Notes: generated by a model from the sequence alone, not told the origin. A DNA stretch of 64,000 bases from Chryseobacterium sp. LAM-KRS1 (GCF_013184525.1 NZ_JAAOIZ010000004.1:62001-126000); one strand, 5' to 3'. Numbered from the stretch's first letter, positions 26,973 to 37,580 are shown. Program-made: numbers and translations.

Positions 26973-27047
26973 CAGAGCGTCCCTAAACAGCATTACCTGT
27001 TCCAGGTTCAGTGGGTATAATCTCAGCCTGTAAAAGCACCCCTTTAT
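26973..27047 (-). promoter_or_regulatory. TPP riboswitch (THI box) upstream of the TonB receptor
   Basis: On the minus strand the order GGGGTGC, GGCTGAGA, ACCCACTGAACCTG, GGTAATGC and TTTAGGGA matches the thiamin pyrophosphate aptamer. It ends about 70 bp before the preferred receptor ATG. TPP binding would shut off the receptor when thiamin is plentiful. Confidence 0.93.
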
Positions 27048-27114
27048 TTCAGCCGCGAAATTACAAAAAATATATGAGATTGGGAGGCATGTGGATACCT
27101 GGGGCTCACATTTC

Positions 27115-27888
27115 TTAGTACGCTTTATTCTTCGAATCTATATAATAATAGTTTGTTCCGTCTTTTGTTACTTCAAACATCTTTCCCAATTTCCAACTGA
27201 AATTTCTTTTAATATTGGAATACTCGAAAGGGATCACAATTTTATTATGAACATCAATTACTCCAAAGCGGTCATTATGAGAAGCGACGATCATAGGATC
27301 AGAAACATCATCTCCTTCCATGATATGCAGATATTCATATTGAGGATAGATCTGATATTCTCTGTAATCAGCAGCATTCATAAATTTTGAAGGTTCAATA
27401 ATTCCGTAAAAGCCATTTAAAATATAGGCTTGATATTGTTGCTGTTTAAATTCCATCTTACATTGTCCCAGATCGGAATTTTTATACTGATATACTCTTT
27501 TTCCGGTTTGATCTATTCTATAAGAAATCAGATCTTTTTCAACTGTAGCATATTCTTTTGTTCCGAATTTTCTGACCTTTTCATTAGGGGAGTACAGTAA
27601 ATTACAGTCTTCAGCAAAAAAAACAGCAATATGGTATTCAGGCTGAATAATGAATTTTCCTTTTTGGTTCACATAACCGAATTTGCCATCCTTCTTTTGT
27701 GGAATCAGAACAGGAATCTCGTCATTAATAACAACCAGATCGGGATTGATTTTTGGTTCGGATGCTTTTTTAACAACCGCTTTGGAAACTTTTTTAACCG
27801 GATATTTCTTCACAGATTTAGCCTGTGAAAAAACAAAAATCGAAATAAAAAGGGATAGCAGACCCATTACATTTTTCACTTTCATCAT
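27115..27888 (-). CDS. WG-repeat secreted protein
   Basis: 257 residues with a signal peptide (MKVKNVMGLLSLFISIFVFSQA). Two WG-type repeats are visible: DGKFGYVNQKGKFIIQPEY and NDRFGVIDVHNKIVIPFEY, separated by a degenerate region. WG repeats are beta modules of unclear function in exported bacterial proteins. It stands alone; its stop lies about 50 bp before the strand segment leading to the TPP element of the next gene. Confidence 0.8.
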   Translation of the reverse strand: MMKVKNVMGLLSLFISIFVFSQAKSVKKYPVKKVSKAVVKKASEPKINPDLVVINDEIPVLIPQKKDGKFGYVNQKGKFIIQPEYHIAVFFAEDCNLLYSPNEKVRKFGTKEYATVEKDLISYRIDQTGKRVYQYKNSDLGQCKMEFKQQQYQAYILNGFYGIIEPSKFMNAADYREYQIYPQYEYLHIMEGDDVSDPMIVASHNDRFGVIDVHNKIVIPFEYSNIKRNFSWKLGKMFEVTKDGTNYYYIDSKNKAY

Positions 27889-28038
27889 TTATTTTTTGCA
27901 AAAGTACAGCCAAAATAGAAAATATAAAAATCATATTTATAAAGAATCTAAATAATTTCATCCTTATAAAATATTAAAAATTCGTACTTTTGGGAGCATT
28001 TTTAAATGTTTGATAATTTTAAAACGTCTTTGGAATAC

Positions 28039-28305
28039 AAGATTTGATATTGATATGATCAGAAAGTTTTCCAACGTTACAAAGAGAGTTTTTGCGGCAA
28101 GACAGACTACAGGTAAGCCATTTACACTTTTCGATAAGGTCCTTTATACTTAGCTTTGGCATGAAACATTATCTTTCATTTTATAAAAGCAATGTAGATT
28201 GTACTTATTTTAACCGGTCCGTGTTACATATCAAAATGCAAAGCTCAAAAACGGCATATGGTTTAATTCTGACTGGTAAGGAAAAGTGGCGTTATCAATC
28301 TACCT
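28039..28305 (+). pseudogene. Decayed 5' fragment of aconitase A (acnA relic)
   Basis: The region aligns with the first roughly 270 bases of the intact acnA at 31428. Landmarks are ATTGATATGATC (28049-28060), CGTTAC, the exact 12-mer TGCGGCAAGACA, TTTACACTTTTC for CTTACACTTTCA, TTATAC, and further on TGTAGATT and CATATGG for CGTAGATT and AAATGG. Several 1-2 bp indels and many stops break the frame. It fills most of the 443-bp gap before acnB. Spurious short ORFs here are not real genes. Confidence 0.75.
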
Positions 28306-28331
28306 TTAATTAATATTGAAAAGACTTCTAT

Positions 28332-31112
28332 ATGAATAATTATAAGGATTACATCAAAGAGATTGAGGAAAGAAAAAACCAGGGGCTTCATCCAAAGCCG
28401 ATTGATGGTGCAGAATTGCTAAGCGAAATCATCGCACAAATTAAAGACCCGGCTAATGCAGACCGAGCAGATTCTCTTAAGTTTTTCATCTACAATACCC
28501 TTCCGGGAACGACCAGTGCAGCAGGTGTTAAAGCAAAATTTTTAAAAGAAATCATTCTGGGCGAATCTGTGGTAGAGGAGATATCACCTGCATTTGCTTT
28601 TGAGCTTCTATCTCACATGAAAGGTGGTCCTTCGATTGAAGTACTCCTTGATCTTGCTTTAGGAAATGATATTTCTATCGCAAAAGAAGCAGCAAACGTT
28701 CTTAAAACACAGGTTTTCCTTTATGACGCAGATACCAACCGTCTGAAAGAAGCATTCAATAATGGTAATGAAATTGCACAGGAAATTGTTGAAAGCTATG
28801 CAAAAGCTGAGTTTTTCACAAAATTACCAGAGATTGCTGACGAAATCAAGATTGTTACTTATATTGCCGGTGAAGGTGACATCTCAACAGACTTACTTTC
28901 TCCGGGTAACCAGGCTCACTCCAGATCTGACCGTGAGCTTCATGGTAAGTGTATGATCACTCCTCAGGCACAAGAAGAAATCAAAGCTCTGCAGGCACAG
29001 CATCCTGACAAAAGCGTAATGCTTATTGCAGAAAAAGGTACTATGGGTGTAGGTTCTTCAAGAATGTCCGGAGTAAATAATGTGGCTTTATGGACAGGTA
29101 AGCAGGCAAGTCCATATGTACCGTTTGTAAATATTGCCCCGATTGTTGGAGGTACAAATGGTATTTCTCCCATATTCCTTACAACCGTAGATGTTACAGG
29201 AGGTATAGGTATTGACCTTAAAAACTGGGTGAAAAAACTGGATGAAAATGGCAATCCTCTTCGTAATGAAAATGGTGAGCCGATCCTTGAGGAAGCCTAT
29301 TCTGTAGCTACAGGAACTGTACTTACAATCAACATTAAAGAGAAAAAATTATATAAAGGTGATCAGGAGCTTATTGATATTTCGAAGGCTCTCACACCTC
29401 AGAAAATGGAGTTTATTAAAGCCGGAGGCTCATATGCCATTGTTTTTGGTAAAAAACTTCAAACATTCGCTGCACAACTTTTAGGAATAGAAACTCCTCT
29501 TGTTTTTGCTCCTTCAAAAGAAATTTCCCATGAAGGGCAAGGCCTTACGGCAGTAGAAAAAATATTCAACAGAAATGCTGTTGGAACAACACCAGGTAAA
29601 GTATTACACGCAGGTTCTGATGTTCGTGTACAGGTAAATATCGTTGGATCACAAGATACAACAGGTCTTATGACTTCTCAGGAACTTGAGTCGATGGCGG
29701 CTACAGTGATCTCTCCGGTAGTAGATGGTGCATACCAATCAGGATGTCATACCGCTTCAGTATGGGATAAAAAAGCTCAGGCAAACATTCCTAAACTTAT
29801 GAAGTTCATGAACGAGTTCGGATTGATTACAGCCCGTGACCCTAAAGGTGAATATCATGCAATGACCGATGTAATTCATAAAGTTCTTAATGATATCACG
29901 GTAGACGAATGGGCAATTATCATCGGTGGTGATTCTCACACGAGAATGTCTAAAGGTGTTGCTTTCGGGGCTGACTCTGGAACAGTAGCCCTTGCCTTAG
30001 CCACAGGTGAAGCATCTATGCCGATTCCTGAATCTGTAAAAGTTACCTTTAAAGGAAACATGAAAGAACACATGGATTTCCGTGATGTGGTTCATGCAAC
30101 ACAAGCTCAGATGCTGAAACAATTCGGTGGAGAAAATGTGTTCCAGGGTAGAATTATTGAAGTCCACATCGGAACTCTTCCTGCTGATCAAGCATTTACC
30201 TTTACAGACTGGACTGCTGAAATGAAAGCAAAAGCATCCATCAACATTTCTGAAGACAATACTCTGATCGAATCATTGGAAATCGCAAAAAGCAGAATCC
30301 AGATTATGATCGATAAAGGAATGGATAATAAAAATCAGGTTCTTCAGGGATTGATCAATAAAGCAAACAAAAGAATTGCAGAGATCAGATCCGGGGAAAA
30401 ACCGGCTTTAACTCCTGATGCGAATGCTAAATATTACGCTGAAGTTGTTGTAGATCTTGATGTTATTGTAGAGCCGATGATCGCTGACCCTGACGTAAAC
30501 AATGAAGACGTTTCCAAAAGATATACACATGATACCATCAGAGCTCTTTCTTATTACGGAGGAGAGAAAAAGGTAGATCTTGGATTTGTAGGATCATGTA
30601 TGGTTCATAAAGGAGATTTAAAAATTGTTTCCCAAATGCTAAGAAACCTTGAAAAACAGCAAGGTAAAGTAGAATTTAATGCTCCTCTTGTAGTAGCTGC
30701 TCCCACTTATAACATCATTGATGAACTTAAAGCTGAAGGGGATTGGGAACTACTGGAAAAATATTCTGCCTTCGAATTTGATGATAATGCTCCTAAGGGA
30801 GAAGCCCGTGTAGAATATAAAAACGTAATGTACCTTGAACGCCCGGGATGTAACCTTTGCATGGGTAATCAGGAAAAAGCAGCTAAAGGAGATACTGTAC
30901 TGGCAACTTCTACCCGTCTTTTCCAGGGAAGAGTAGTTGAAGATTCAGAACGTAAAAAAGGAGAATCCCTGCTTGCATCAACACCTGTTGTCGTTCTATC
31001 TTCTATCATTGGAAGAATTCCTAATATAGATGAATATAAAGCTGCAGTCGAAGGTATTGACCTTACTAAATTTGCTCCACCTATTAAAGAACTTGTTCAG
31101 GTTGGTCATTAA
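28332..31112 (+). CDS. acnB: Aconitate hydratase B (bifunctional aconitase 2/2-methylisocitrate dehydratase)
   Basis: Interconverts citrate and isocitrate in the TCA cycle. 926 residues. An N-terminal HEAT-like helical domain (1-160) precedes the swivel and catalytic domains, the AcnB order rather than AcnA. Iron-sulfur ligands appear in FVGSCMVHKGD and RPGCNLCMGNQ, and GGDSHTRMS and MGVGSSRMSG are substrate-binding signatures. A strong terminator follows, so it is separately transcribed from acnA. Confidence 0.97.
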   Translation: MNNYKDYIKEIEERKNQGLHPKPIDGAELLSEIIAQIKDPANADRADSLKFFIYNTLPGTTSAAGVKAKFLKEIILGESVVEEISPAFAFELLSHMKGGPSIEVLLDLALGNDISIAKEAANVLKTQVFLYDADTNRLKEAFNNGNEIAQEIVESYAKAEFFTKLPEIADEIKIVTYIAGEGDISTDLLSPGNQAHSRSDRELHGKCMITPQAQEEIKALQAQHPDKSVMLIAEKGTMGVGSSRMSGVNNVALWTGKQASPYVPFVNIAPIVGGTNGISPIFLTTVDVTGGIGIDLKNWVKKLDENGNPLRNENGEPILEEAYSVATGTVLTINIKEKKLYKGDQELIDISKALTPQKMEFIKAGGSYAIVFGKKLQTFAAQLLGIETPLVFAPSKEISHEGQGLTAVEKIFNRNAVGTTPGKVLHAGSDVRVQVNIVGSQDTTGLMTSQELESMAATVISPVVDGAYQSGCHTASVWDKKAQANIPKLMKFMNEFGLITARDPKGEYHAMTDVIHKVLNDITVDEWAIIIGGDSHTRMSKGVAFGADSGTVALALATGEASMPIPESVKVTFKGNMKEHMDFRDVVHATQAQMLKQFGGENVFQGRIIEVHIGTLPADQAFTFTDWTAEMKAKASINISEDNTLIESLEIAKSRIQIMIDKGMDNKNQVLQGLINKANKRIAEIRSGEKPALTPDANAKYYAEVVVDLDVIVEPMIADPDVNNEDVSKRYTHDTIRALSYYGGEKKVDLGFVGSCMVHKGDLKIVSQMLRNLEKQQGKVEFNAPLVVAAPTYNIIDELKAEGDWELLEKYSAFEFDDNAPKGEARVEYKNVMYLERPGCNLCMGNQEKAAKGDTVLATSTRLFQGRVVEDSERKKGESLLASTPVVVLSSIIGRIPNIDEYKAAVEGIDLTKFAPPIKELVQVGH

Positions 31113-31156
31113 GAGCTTGAAATAATAAGTCGAAAGACTCTTTTATATAATAATTT

Positions 31157-31198
31157 AAGAAAGGTTTCAATCTATTGGATTGAAACCTTTCTTTTTTA
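31157..31198 (+). terminator. acnB intrinsic terminator
   Basis: A perfect 15-bp stem (31157-31171 with 31179-31193, arm AAGAAAGGTTTCAAT) with a 7-nt loop, followed by a T-run. It lies 45 bp after the acnB stop. Confidence 0.92.
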
Positions 31199-31427
31199 TT
31201 TAGAATCTTTCCATTTAAGAGTGAATAGAATTATTTTAACCTAGGTCAACAGCTCAAAATTTATTTTTTCCTTAACTTGATAGGTATTAAAAATAGTAAT
31301 GATTCATCTTATTTATGCCATTTTTGGAAGGTAGGAATAGTATTTGATGATTTGCACTCGAAGAATTTCCGCTTCTTATTTTTAAATTAATCCGGAAAAA
31401 AATTGAAAAAGAAAAATTAAAATAGAT
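31199..31427. other. AT-rich intergenic region between acnB terminator and acnA
   Basis: With the terminator, the acnB-acnA gap is 315 bp. No ORF, repeat or aptamer was recognised. TTTTTGG near 31321 could be a -33 element, but no well-spaced TAnnTTTG follows, so the acnA promoter is not placed. Confidence 0.5.
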
Positions 31428-33695
31428 ATGACTTTCGACATTGATATGATCAAAAAGGTGTACGAGCGTTACCCTGAAAGAATTGCTGCGGCAAGACAAA
31501 TCGTTGGAAAACCTCTTACACTTTCAGAAAAAATCTTATACACCCACCTTTGGGAAGGAAATGCAACTACAGCACATGAAAGAGGAAGCTCTTACGTAGA
31601 TTTTGCTCCGGATAGAGTAGCTATGCAGGATGCAACAGCACAAATGGCACTTTTGCAGTTCATGCAAGCCGGCAAAGCCAAAGTTGCCGTTCCCTCTACT
31701 GCCCATGCGGATCACCTGATCCAGGCCAGAGTAGGTGCAGAAGCAGATTTACAGGAAGGTATTAATAAAAACTCTGAAGTTTTCAACTTTTTGAGTTCTG
31801 TTTGTGATAAATATGGAATCGGTTTCTGGAAACCTGGAGCCGGTATTATCCACCAGGTAGTACTGGAAAATTACGCCTTTCCCGGCGGTATGATGATCGG
31901 TACTGATTCGCATACGGTAAATGCAGGAGGTCTTGGGATGGTAGCCATCGGAGTAGGTGGTGCTGATGCTGTAGATGTAATGGCAGGAATGGCATGGGAG
32001 CTTAAAATGCCTAAGTTAATCGGTGTAAAATTAACCGGTAAAATGAGTGGCTGGACTTCTGCAAAAGATGTGATCTTAAAAGTAGCAGGAATTCTTACTG
32101 TAAAAGGAGGAACCGGATGCATCGTGGAATATTTCGGAGAAGGAGCAGAATCTCTTTCTGCAACAGGTAAAGGAACCATCTGTAATATGGGAGCTGAAAT
32201 TGGAGCTACCACTTCTACTTTCGGGTATGATGACTCCATGAGAAGATATCTGACTGCTACAGGAAGACAGGATGTTGTGGATGCTGCTGATAAAATTGCT
32301 GAACACCTTACGGGTGACGCCGAAGTATATGCAAATCCTGAACAATATTTTGATCAGGTAATTGAAATCAATCTTTCTGAGCTGGCTCCGCACTTAAACG
32401 GACCATTTACTCCAGATTTAGCAACTCCTGTTTCTGAGTTCAGAGCAAAGGCAGAAGCTAACGGATGGCCTTTAGAGGTTGAATGGGCACTGATCGGTTC
32501 TTGTACCAATTCGTCTTATGAGGATTTATCAAGAGCTGCTTCTATTGTTGAAGATGCTGTAGCAAAAGGAGTAAAACCTAAAGCTATTTTGGGTATCAAT
32601 CCGGGATCCGAGCAGGTGAAATTCACTGCAGAAAGAGACGGTTTCTTAAATTCATTCAGAAAATTTGAAAACGCAAGAATCTTTACAAATGCCTGTGGAC
32701 CTTGTATAGGGCAATGGGACAGAGAGGGAGCTGATAAAGGAGAGAAAAACTCTATTATTCACTCTTTCAACAGGAACTTTGCAAAAAGAGCGGACGGTAA
32801 CCCGAATACGCATGCTTTCGTAGCTTCACCGGAAATGGTAGCTGCTGTAGCAATTTCAGGAAGACTGGACTTTAATCCTATTACCGATACGCTTACTGCA
32901 GAGAATGGAGATCAGGTTAAACTAGACGAACCGAAAGGATCTGAGCTACCGGCAAAAGGGTTTGCTGTAGATGACAATGGGTATCAGGCTCCATCTGAAG
33001 ATGGTTCTTCAGTGGTAGTAAAAGTAAGCCCTACATCAGACAGACTTCAGTTATTAGAAGAATTCCCTGCATGGGATGGTAAAAATATTACAGGAGCTAA
33101 AGTTTTAATCAAGGCTTTTGGAAAATGTACAACCGACCACATTTCTATGGCTGGACCATGGTTAAAATATAGAGGACACCTTGATAATATTTCCAATAAC
33201 ATGTTAATCGGAGCAGTAAATGCTTATAATATGGAAACAAACCATGTTAAAAACGAATTAACGGGTGAATACGGTGAAGTTCCGGCTGTTCAAAGAGCTT
33301 ATAAAGCGGCGGGTATTCCTACCATTGTTGTGGGAGACCAGAACTATGGTGAAGGATCATCAAGAGAACACGCAGCAATGGAGCCGAGACATCTTGGTGT
33401 GAAAGCAGTATTGGTAAAATCATTTGCAAGAATCCACGAAACCAACCTTAAAAAACAAGGGATGCTGGGATTAACTTTCGCTAATGAGGCAGATTATGAT
33501 AAAATCCAGGAAGACGACACTGTTAACTTCTTAGATTTAGATCAGTTTGCTCCCGGAAAACAATTAACACTGGAATTTGTACATGCTGACGGAACCAAGG
33601 ATATTATTATGGCTAACCACACCTATAATGACCAACAAATCGACTGGTTCAAAGCTGGTTCAGCATTGAATCTTATTAAACAGCAAGAGGCATAA
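31428..33695 (+). CDS. acnA: Aconitate hydratase A-type aconitase
   Basis: 755 residues. It has the AcnA/mitochondrial-type order with the catalytic domains first and the swivel domain C-terminal ([22 protein letters not shown]). Cysteine ligands of the [4Fe-4S] cluster are in [11 protein letters not shown] and [12 protein letters not shown]. The length fits the mitochondrial-type aconitase rather than the roughly 890-residue bacterial AcnA or IRP type. It is the second intact aconitase in 5 kb, and its 5' end is the template of the decayed copy upstream of acnB. Confidence 0.96.
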   Translation: MTFDIDMIKKVYERYPERIAAARQIVGKPLTLSEKILYTHLWEGNATTAHERGSSYVDFAPDRVAMQDATAQMALLQFMQAGKAKVAVPSTAHADHLIQARVGAEADLQEGINKNSEVFNFLSSVCDKYGIGFWKPGAGIIHQVVLENYAFPGGMMIGTDSHTVNAGGLGMVAIGVGGADAVDVMAGMAWELKMPKLIGVKLTGKMSGWTSAKDVILKVAGILTVKGGTGCIVEYFGEGAESLSATGKGTICNMGAEIGATTSTFGYDDSMRRYLTATGRQDVVDAADKIAEHLTGDAEVYANPEQYFDQVIEINLSELAPHLNGPFTPDLATPVSEFRAKAEANGWPLEVEWALIGSCTNSSYEDLSRAASIVEDAVAKGVKPKAILGINPGSEQVKFTAERDGFLNSFRKFENARIFTNACGPCIGQWDREGADKGEKNSIIHSFNRNFAKRADGNPNTHAFVASPEMVAAVAISGRLDFNPITDTLTAENGDQVKLDEPKGSELPAKGFAVDDNGYQAPSEDGSSVVVKVSPTSDRLQLLEEFPAWDGKNITGAKVLIKAFGKCTTDHISMAGPWLKYRGHLDNISNNMLIGAVNAYNMETNHVKNELTGEYGEVPAVQRAYKAAGIPTIVVGDQNYGEGSSREHAAMEPRHLGVKAVLVKSFARIHETNLKKQGMLGLTFANEADYDKIQEDDTVNFLDLDQFAPGKQLTLEFVHADGTKDIIMANHTYNDQQIDWFKAGSALNLIKQQEA

Positions 33696-33717
33696 ATCTA
33701 TTTATGCCCCGATAATA

Positions 33718-33747
33718 AAAAAAACATCCCGGTCGGGATGTTTTTTT
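33718..33747 (+). terminator. acnA intrinsic terminator
   Basis: AAAACATCCC-GGTC-GGGATGTTTT followed by more T, 22 bp after the acnA stop. Confidence 0.9.
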
Positions 33748-33854
33748 ATTATCTAATTATCTATATGTATACTTTATATGATAACCTTCAATTTTTATAG
33801 GAATATGTAATAAATCTATATAATAAGTTGTTTCAATAATAGTAATAAAACATC

Positions 33855-34691
33855 ATGAAAACACTCCTTTACACACTCCTATTATTTTCCTGCTTTAGTA
33901 TTCAGGCTCAAAAAAAACCATCTGATTTCTTCCCTACTCCAAAAACAAAAGTTTTAGTGGTAGGCTCATTCCATTTTGATTATCCTAATCTGGATGCCCA
34001 TAAAATCAAAAAACAGGACCAGATCGATGTACTATCTCCTAAAACATCCAAAGAGGTTACCGATCTGGTAAATTATATTAAGAAGTTCAGGCCAACAAAG
34101 ATTGCTATTGAAGCTTCACCCGAATGGAACGCCAATCAAAAACTCAAAGAGTATAATGAAGGAAAACACCATGATAAAAGAGACGAACGGTATCAGCTTG
34201 CCATGAGAATTGCCAGTGAACTGAAGATCAATGAACTATTCAGTGTAGACGCCTCTTCCGTATTAGAAGACCTTATGGAAAAGTTTGGAAAGACTGACTC
34301 ACTGTATTTTAAGAAACTTACAGAGGGATATGATTATAAAAGTGACGACCCTATTTCTCAAAACTTTACTGATTTCTATAATCATTCAGAAGCCAAAAAC
34401 TTTAGCTCACTTATGAACACCTTCCAATATCTTAACAGCAAAGAATATCACGAATATGGATATGGCGCTTATCTGAGTGGAGATTTTAAATTAAGGGATT
34501 ATGACGGAGCTGATATACTTGCCATGAACTGGTATAGCAGGAATCTGAGAATATTCCGTAATATACAGAATATTCCGCATCAGAGTGACGACAGGATTCT
34601 TGTAATCGTAGGAAACGGACATGCAGCAGTCCTCAGACAACTTCTAACCTGCTCTGCAGAATATGAGTTCACAGAATTTTCTTCTTTATAA
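33855..34691 (+). CDS. Secreted DUF5694-type protein (TraB/ChaN-like fold)
   Basis: 278 residues with a signal peptide ending near IQAQ (about residue 18). VLVVGSFHFDYPN, TKIAIEASPEWN and a C-terminal VIVGNGHAAVLRQLL resemble the TraB/ChaN/Tiki superfamily pattern of GxxH, an acidic pair and a second GxxH; DUF5694 proteins share it. Metal-dependent hydrolysis is possible but unproven. It stands alone; the downstream neighbour is convergent. Confidence 0.75.
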   Translation: MKTLLYTLLLFSCFSIQAQKKPSDFFPTPKTKVLVVGSFHFDYPNLDAHKIKKQDQIDVLSPKTSKEVTDLVNYIKKFRPTKIAIEASPEWNANQKLKEYNEGKHHDKRDERYQLAMRIASELKINELFSVDASSVLEDLMEKFGKTDSLYFKKLTEGYDYKSDDPISQNFTDFYNHSEAKNFSSLMNTFQYLNSKEYHEYGYGAYLSGDFKLRDYDGADILAMNWYSRNLRIFRNIQNIPHQSDDRILVIVGNGHAAVLRQLLTCSAEYEFTEFSSL

Positions 34692-34766
34692 ATATAAAGG
34701 CGGAGATTTAAGTTGAAATCTCTGCCTTTGTTTATATGGCTTTATGCTTCAAAGCTTCCAGAGCAT

Positions 34767-37523
34767 TTAAAACTTAAATTCTACCCTTGTAAACAGAAAT
34801 CGTCCTCCAATACCATATTGGGAAACCTGTCTGGAGTATACAAACTGATTATCTGCTGTCAGGGAATTGATTAGTGGATTTTTGGAAGGCATCACATTGA
34901 ATATATTATTACTTCCAATGGTTGCAGATATATTTTTACTGAAGTCATAGCCTACTGAAAGATCTGTTACAAAACGATTATTCAATACAAAGTGTTCCTG
35001 TTTTCCTACTACACCATCAAAATTAGCATCCAATACATCAGCGTCGGTTACTTTTCCAAAGAAAGAATTCCTCAATAAAATATTAAATCCTAAAACTCTA
35101 AGATTATTGGATAGAGTTGCTTTTACACGGGGTACAGCTTCTTCAAAGTAAATCCTGTTAGGCTCAGAAAAGTAACTGTCTATCTGGCTAACTAATTTTG
35201 GGGAGGCATGAATATTTCCTATTCTTCTGGTCTGATTCAGATTGAGCCCAAAGTTATTTTCCAGGTTAATTCCTGAACCTAAATTGGATGTCTGGGAAAT
35301 GGTAAGATCAAGCCCTTTGGTTTGGGAATCCACAGCATTCGCAAAAAAATTGGCGGCACTAGCTCTTGCAAGGTCAAAAGCATCCTGCAGAATTGCCTGA
35401 TCCGATCCTTCAGGAAAATCTACACCTCTAGTACCTTTAGGCCTGAAAAACAAATCAGTGAGCACTACTCTATCTTTAATTTTAATATAATAAACATCTG
35501 CTGTAACCACAAGATTCAAATTTGGAGCTTTCCAAGTAAGTCCTGTACTGTACGACTGGGAGGTTTCCTGTTTCAGTTTTGGAATCCCAAGCGCCTGTGC
35601 AGCCTCGGAATTATTCCTAAAAGTTCCTACCTGGGTAGTATTACCCTGTTGAATTAAGGTTGATGTTGAGCTATAATAGATCTGGGCTAATGAAGGGGCT
35701 CTAAAACCTGTAGAAACAGCACCTCTCCAATTAAAATTATCAGCCAACTTCACATTAGTCGCTAGTTTATAATTAAAGGTAGATCCAAAGTCTGAATAGT
35801 TTTCATAGCGCAAAGCACCTTCTACCAGCCACCAATCCGTTGGTTCCAGCTCCACATCTACATATCCGGCCACACTATTTCTATTTCCGGAAACAGCATT
35901 ATCCGGACTAAATCCCGGAAATACCTGGGAACCGGCAGGTCTTGTTACGCCAAAAAAATCAGTCACAAGCTCATTTTTTGGAGTATTTACGGTCACTACA
36001 TTTCCATAAATATCATAAGAGGCATAAGAATTCTCGTTACCGGCATTCACCTTATAATTTTCATAACGGTATTCCCCTCCAAATGCAATGTTCAGCCCAT
36101 GCAATACATCATACTTTTTGGAAAAGTCAAGGTTTAGGGTGTTTTGCAAAAACTCAAGTCCACCTGCATCAAATCTTCTTGGAGAGTTGTTGACCAATGA
36201 AGAATTAAAAGTATTAACAACTCCAAAATTGAAAGTATTCTTTCCAAAAGTGTTACTGAGATCTATATTCCAGTCATTCCATTTTCCTTTGATCCCAGCT
36301 GCATATGAATAATCATTAATGGTAGACTCAATCTGTGGCAGATATCCGTTGGGTGTTATAAAATTGATATTTCTCTCGGTATTAGGCAAACGGAAAAAAC
36401 CTCCGGCATTCCCCAGCCTGTAGCTATATCCTCCAAAAGAATACACCTTCCAGTCATCATTAATCGGAATTTCCGAATTATAATAGACCTGTGCTGACTG
36501 CAGTTTCGATTGTCCAGCTCTGATACTGAAGTCTTTCCGTTGAAGTCCTCTATATGCAAGTTCATCATTGGTAACATCCCCTCCTAATAAACCCTGTAAA
36601 GTTGAAATGTTATTGGCGTTTGCGATTTTATTCTGTAAATCAGATGAAAAATAATTTACTTTTGTTGCATACTGCTTAATCGTATTGATAATTTGCTGGC
36701 TATTGGAAGTATTATTTATATTCTTATAAAGCCCGTCTATATCTATCCCATCTTGAGCAGCCCTGTAGTTAATAGCATTATAGGCATTGTATATATCGCC
36801 ATTCCTCACACCAGCTCGGGAATAAGGATCCCGGTATTGGGTTGATGTAGTAATATTGAAGAACCCCTGTTTTCCAAGTTTGAATCCATAATTCAGGTCT
36901 AAAGAAATGGTTTCTCCATCCAGTCCACCGGAAAAATTGTTGGTAACCGGTGAAGCATATCCTCCCAAAAATAACTGACCGGATAGCCCCAATCTTTTTT
37001 TAAGACCTAAATTGACAACTCCTGCAATAGCATCAGATCCGTATTGAGCAGAAGCACCATCCCGAAGCACTTCAATTTTATCTAAAGCAAAAGTAGGAAT
37101 CGCATTAAGATCTGTTCCCACCGAACCCCTACCTGGTGTAAGGGTTACATTGATGAGTGAAGACTGATGCCTTCTTTTCCCATTAAGTAAAACTAAAACC
37201 TGATCGGGACCTAAACCCCTCAACTGTGCAGGATCCACAAAATCCGTCCCGTCATTTACAGTATGCGATGTGGAGGAAAAAGAAGGGACAATATAGTTTA
37301 GAGCCTGGCTTATATTATTAACCGGGCTTTGTTTCAATATTTTTGAAATGTTAATAACGTCTACCGGAACCGGAGTATCTGTTAATGATCTACCTGATCC
37401 TCTTGAACCGAGAAGAACAACCTCATCGATTTTTTTTGATTTTAGAGTATCAGACTGGGCGAAGTAAAACGTCGAAATTAAAGTGGCCGAAGCAATGATA
37501 CTTCTATTTTTAAAATGGCGCAT
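34767..37523 (-). CDS. TonB-dependent receptor, ligand unknown, putatively sulfur-regulated
   Basis: 918 residues from ATG 37523 (MRHFKNRSIIASATLIST), which opens a proper signal peptide ending FYFAQ; the longer frame to 37580 would start in a palindrome. Plug domain signatures include VPVDVINISKIL, QLRGLGPDQVLVLLNGKRRH and EVLRDGASAQYGSDAIAGV; the barrel ends FLFTRVEFKF. It resembles large receptors with a long first extracellular insertion. The approximately 400-nt leader with an S-box-like core and a Cys-rich mini-ORF suggests a sulfur-containing ligand; that is inference. Confidence 0.9.
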   Translation of the reverse strand: MRHFKNRSIIASATLISTFYFAQSDTLKSKKIDEVVLLGSRGSGRSLTDTPVPVDVINISKILKQSPVNNISQALNYIVPSFSSTSHTVNDGTDFVDPAQLRGLGPDQVLVLLNGKRRHQSSLINVTLTPGRGSVGTDLNAIPTFALDKIEVLRDGASAQYGSDAIAGVVNLGLKKRLGLSGQLFLGGYASPVTNNFSGGLDGETISLDLNYGFKLGKQGFFNITTSTQYRDPYSRAGVRNGDIYNAYNAINYRAAQDGIDIDGLYKNINNTSNSQQIINTIKQYATKVNYFSSDLQNKIANANNISTLQGLLGGDVTNDELAYRGLQRKDFSIRAGQSKLQSAQVYYNSEIPINDDWKVYSFGGYSYRLGNAGGFFRLPNTERNINFITPNGYLPQIESTINDYSYAAGIKGKWNDWNIDLSNTFGKNTFNFGVVNTFNSSLVNNSPRRFDAGGLEFLQNTLNLDFSKKYDVLHGLNIAFGGEYRYENYKVNAGNENSYASYDIYGNVVTVNTPKNELVTDFFGVTRPAGSQVFPGFSPDNAVSGNRNSVAGYVDVELEPTDWWLVEGALRYENYSDFGSTFNYKLATNVKLADNFNWRGAVSTGFRAPSLAQIYYSSTSTLIQQGNTTQVGTFRNNSEAAQALGIPKLKQETSQSYSTGLTWKAPNLNLVVTADVYYIKIKDRVVLTDLFFRPKGTRGVDFPEGSDQAILQDAFDLARASAANFFANAVDSQTKGLDLTISQTSNLGSGINLENNFGLNLNQTRRIGNIHASPKLVSQIDSYFSEPNRIYFEEAVPRVKATLSNNLRVLGFNILLRNSFFGKVTDADVLDANFDGVVGKQEHFVLNNRFVTDLSVGYDFSKNISATIGSNNIFNVMPSKNPLINSLTADNQFVYSRQVSQYGIGGRFLFTRVEFKF

Positions 37524-37560
37524 GTGTTTTATTTTTAAATTTTTGTTATAATTTTTTTGT

Positions 37561-37580
37561 TTGCTTAAAATTTTAAGCAA
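37561..37580. repeat. Perfect 20-bp palindrome upstream of the TonB receptor
   Basis: TTGCTTAAAATTTTAAGCAA is fully self-complementary. It lies 38 bp before the receptor ATG and 79 bp after the stop of the Cys-rich mini-ORF. It could be an operator or an RNA hairpin controlling translation. Confidence 0.85.

Noticed and set aside
28092..28313. 73-codon plus-strand ORF between the WG-repeat gene and acnB
   Set aside because: It lies within the region that aligns with the 5' end of acnA in shifted frames; composition is not protein-like and no start signal is seen. It is part of the relic.
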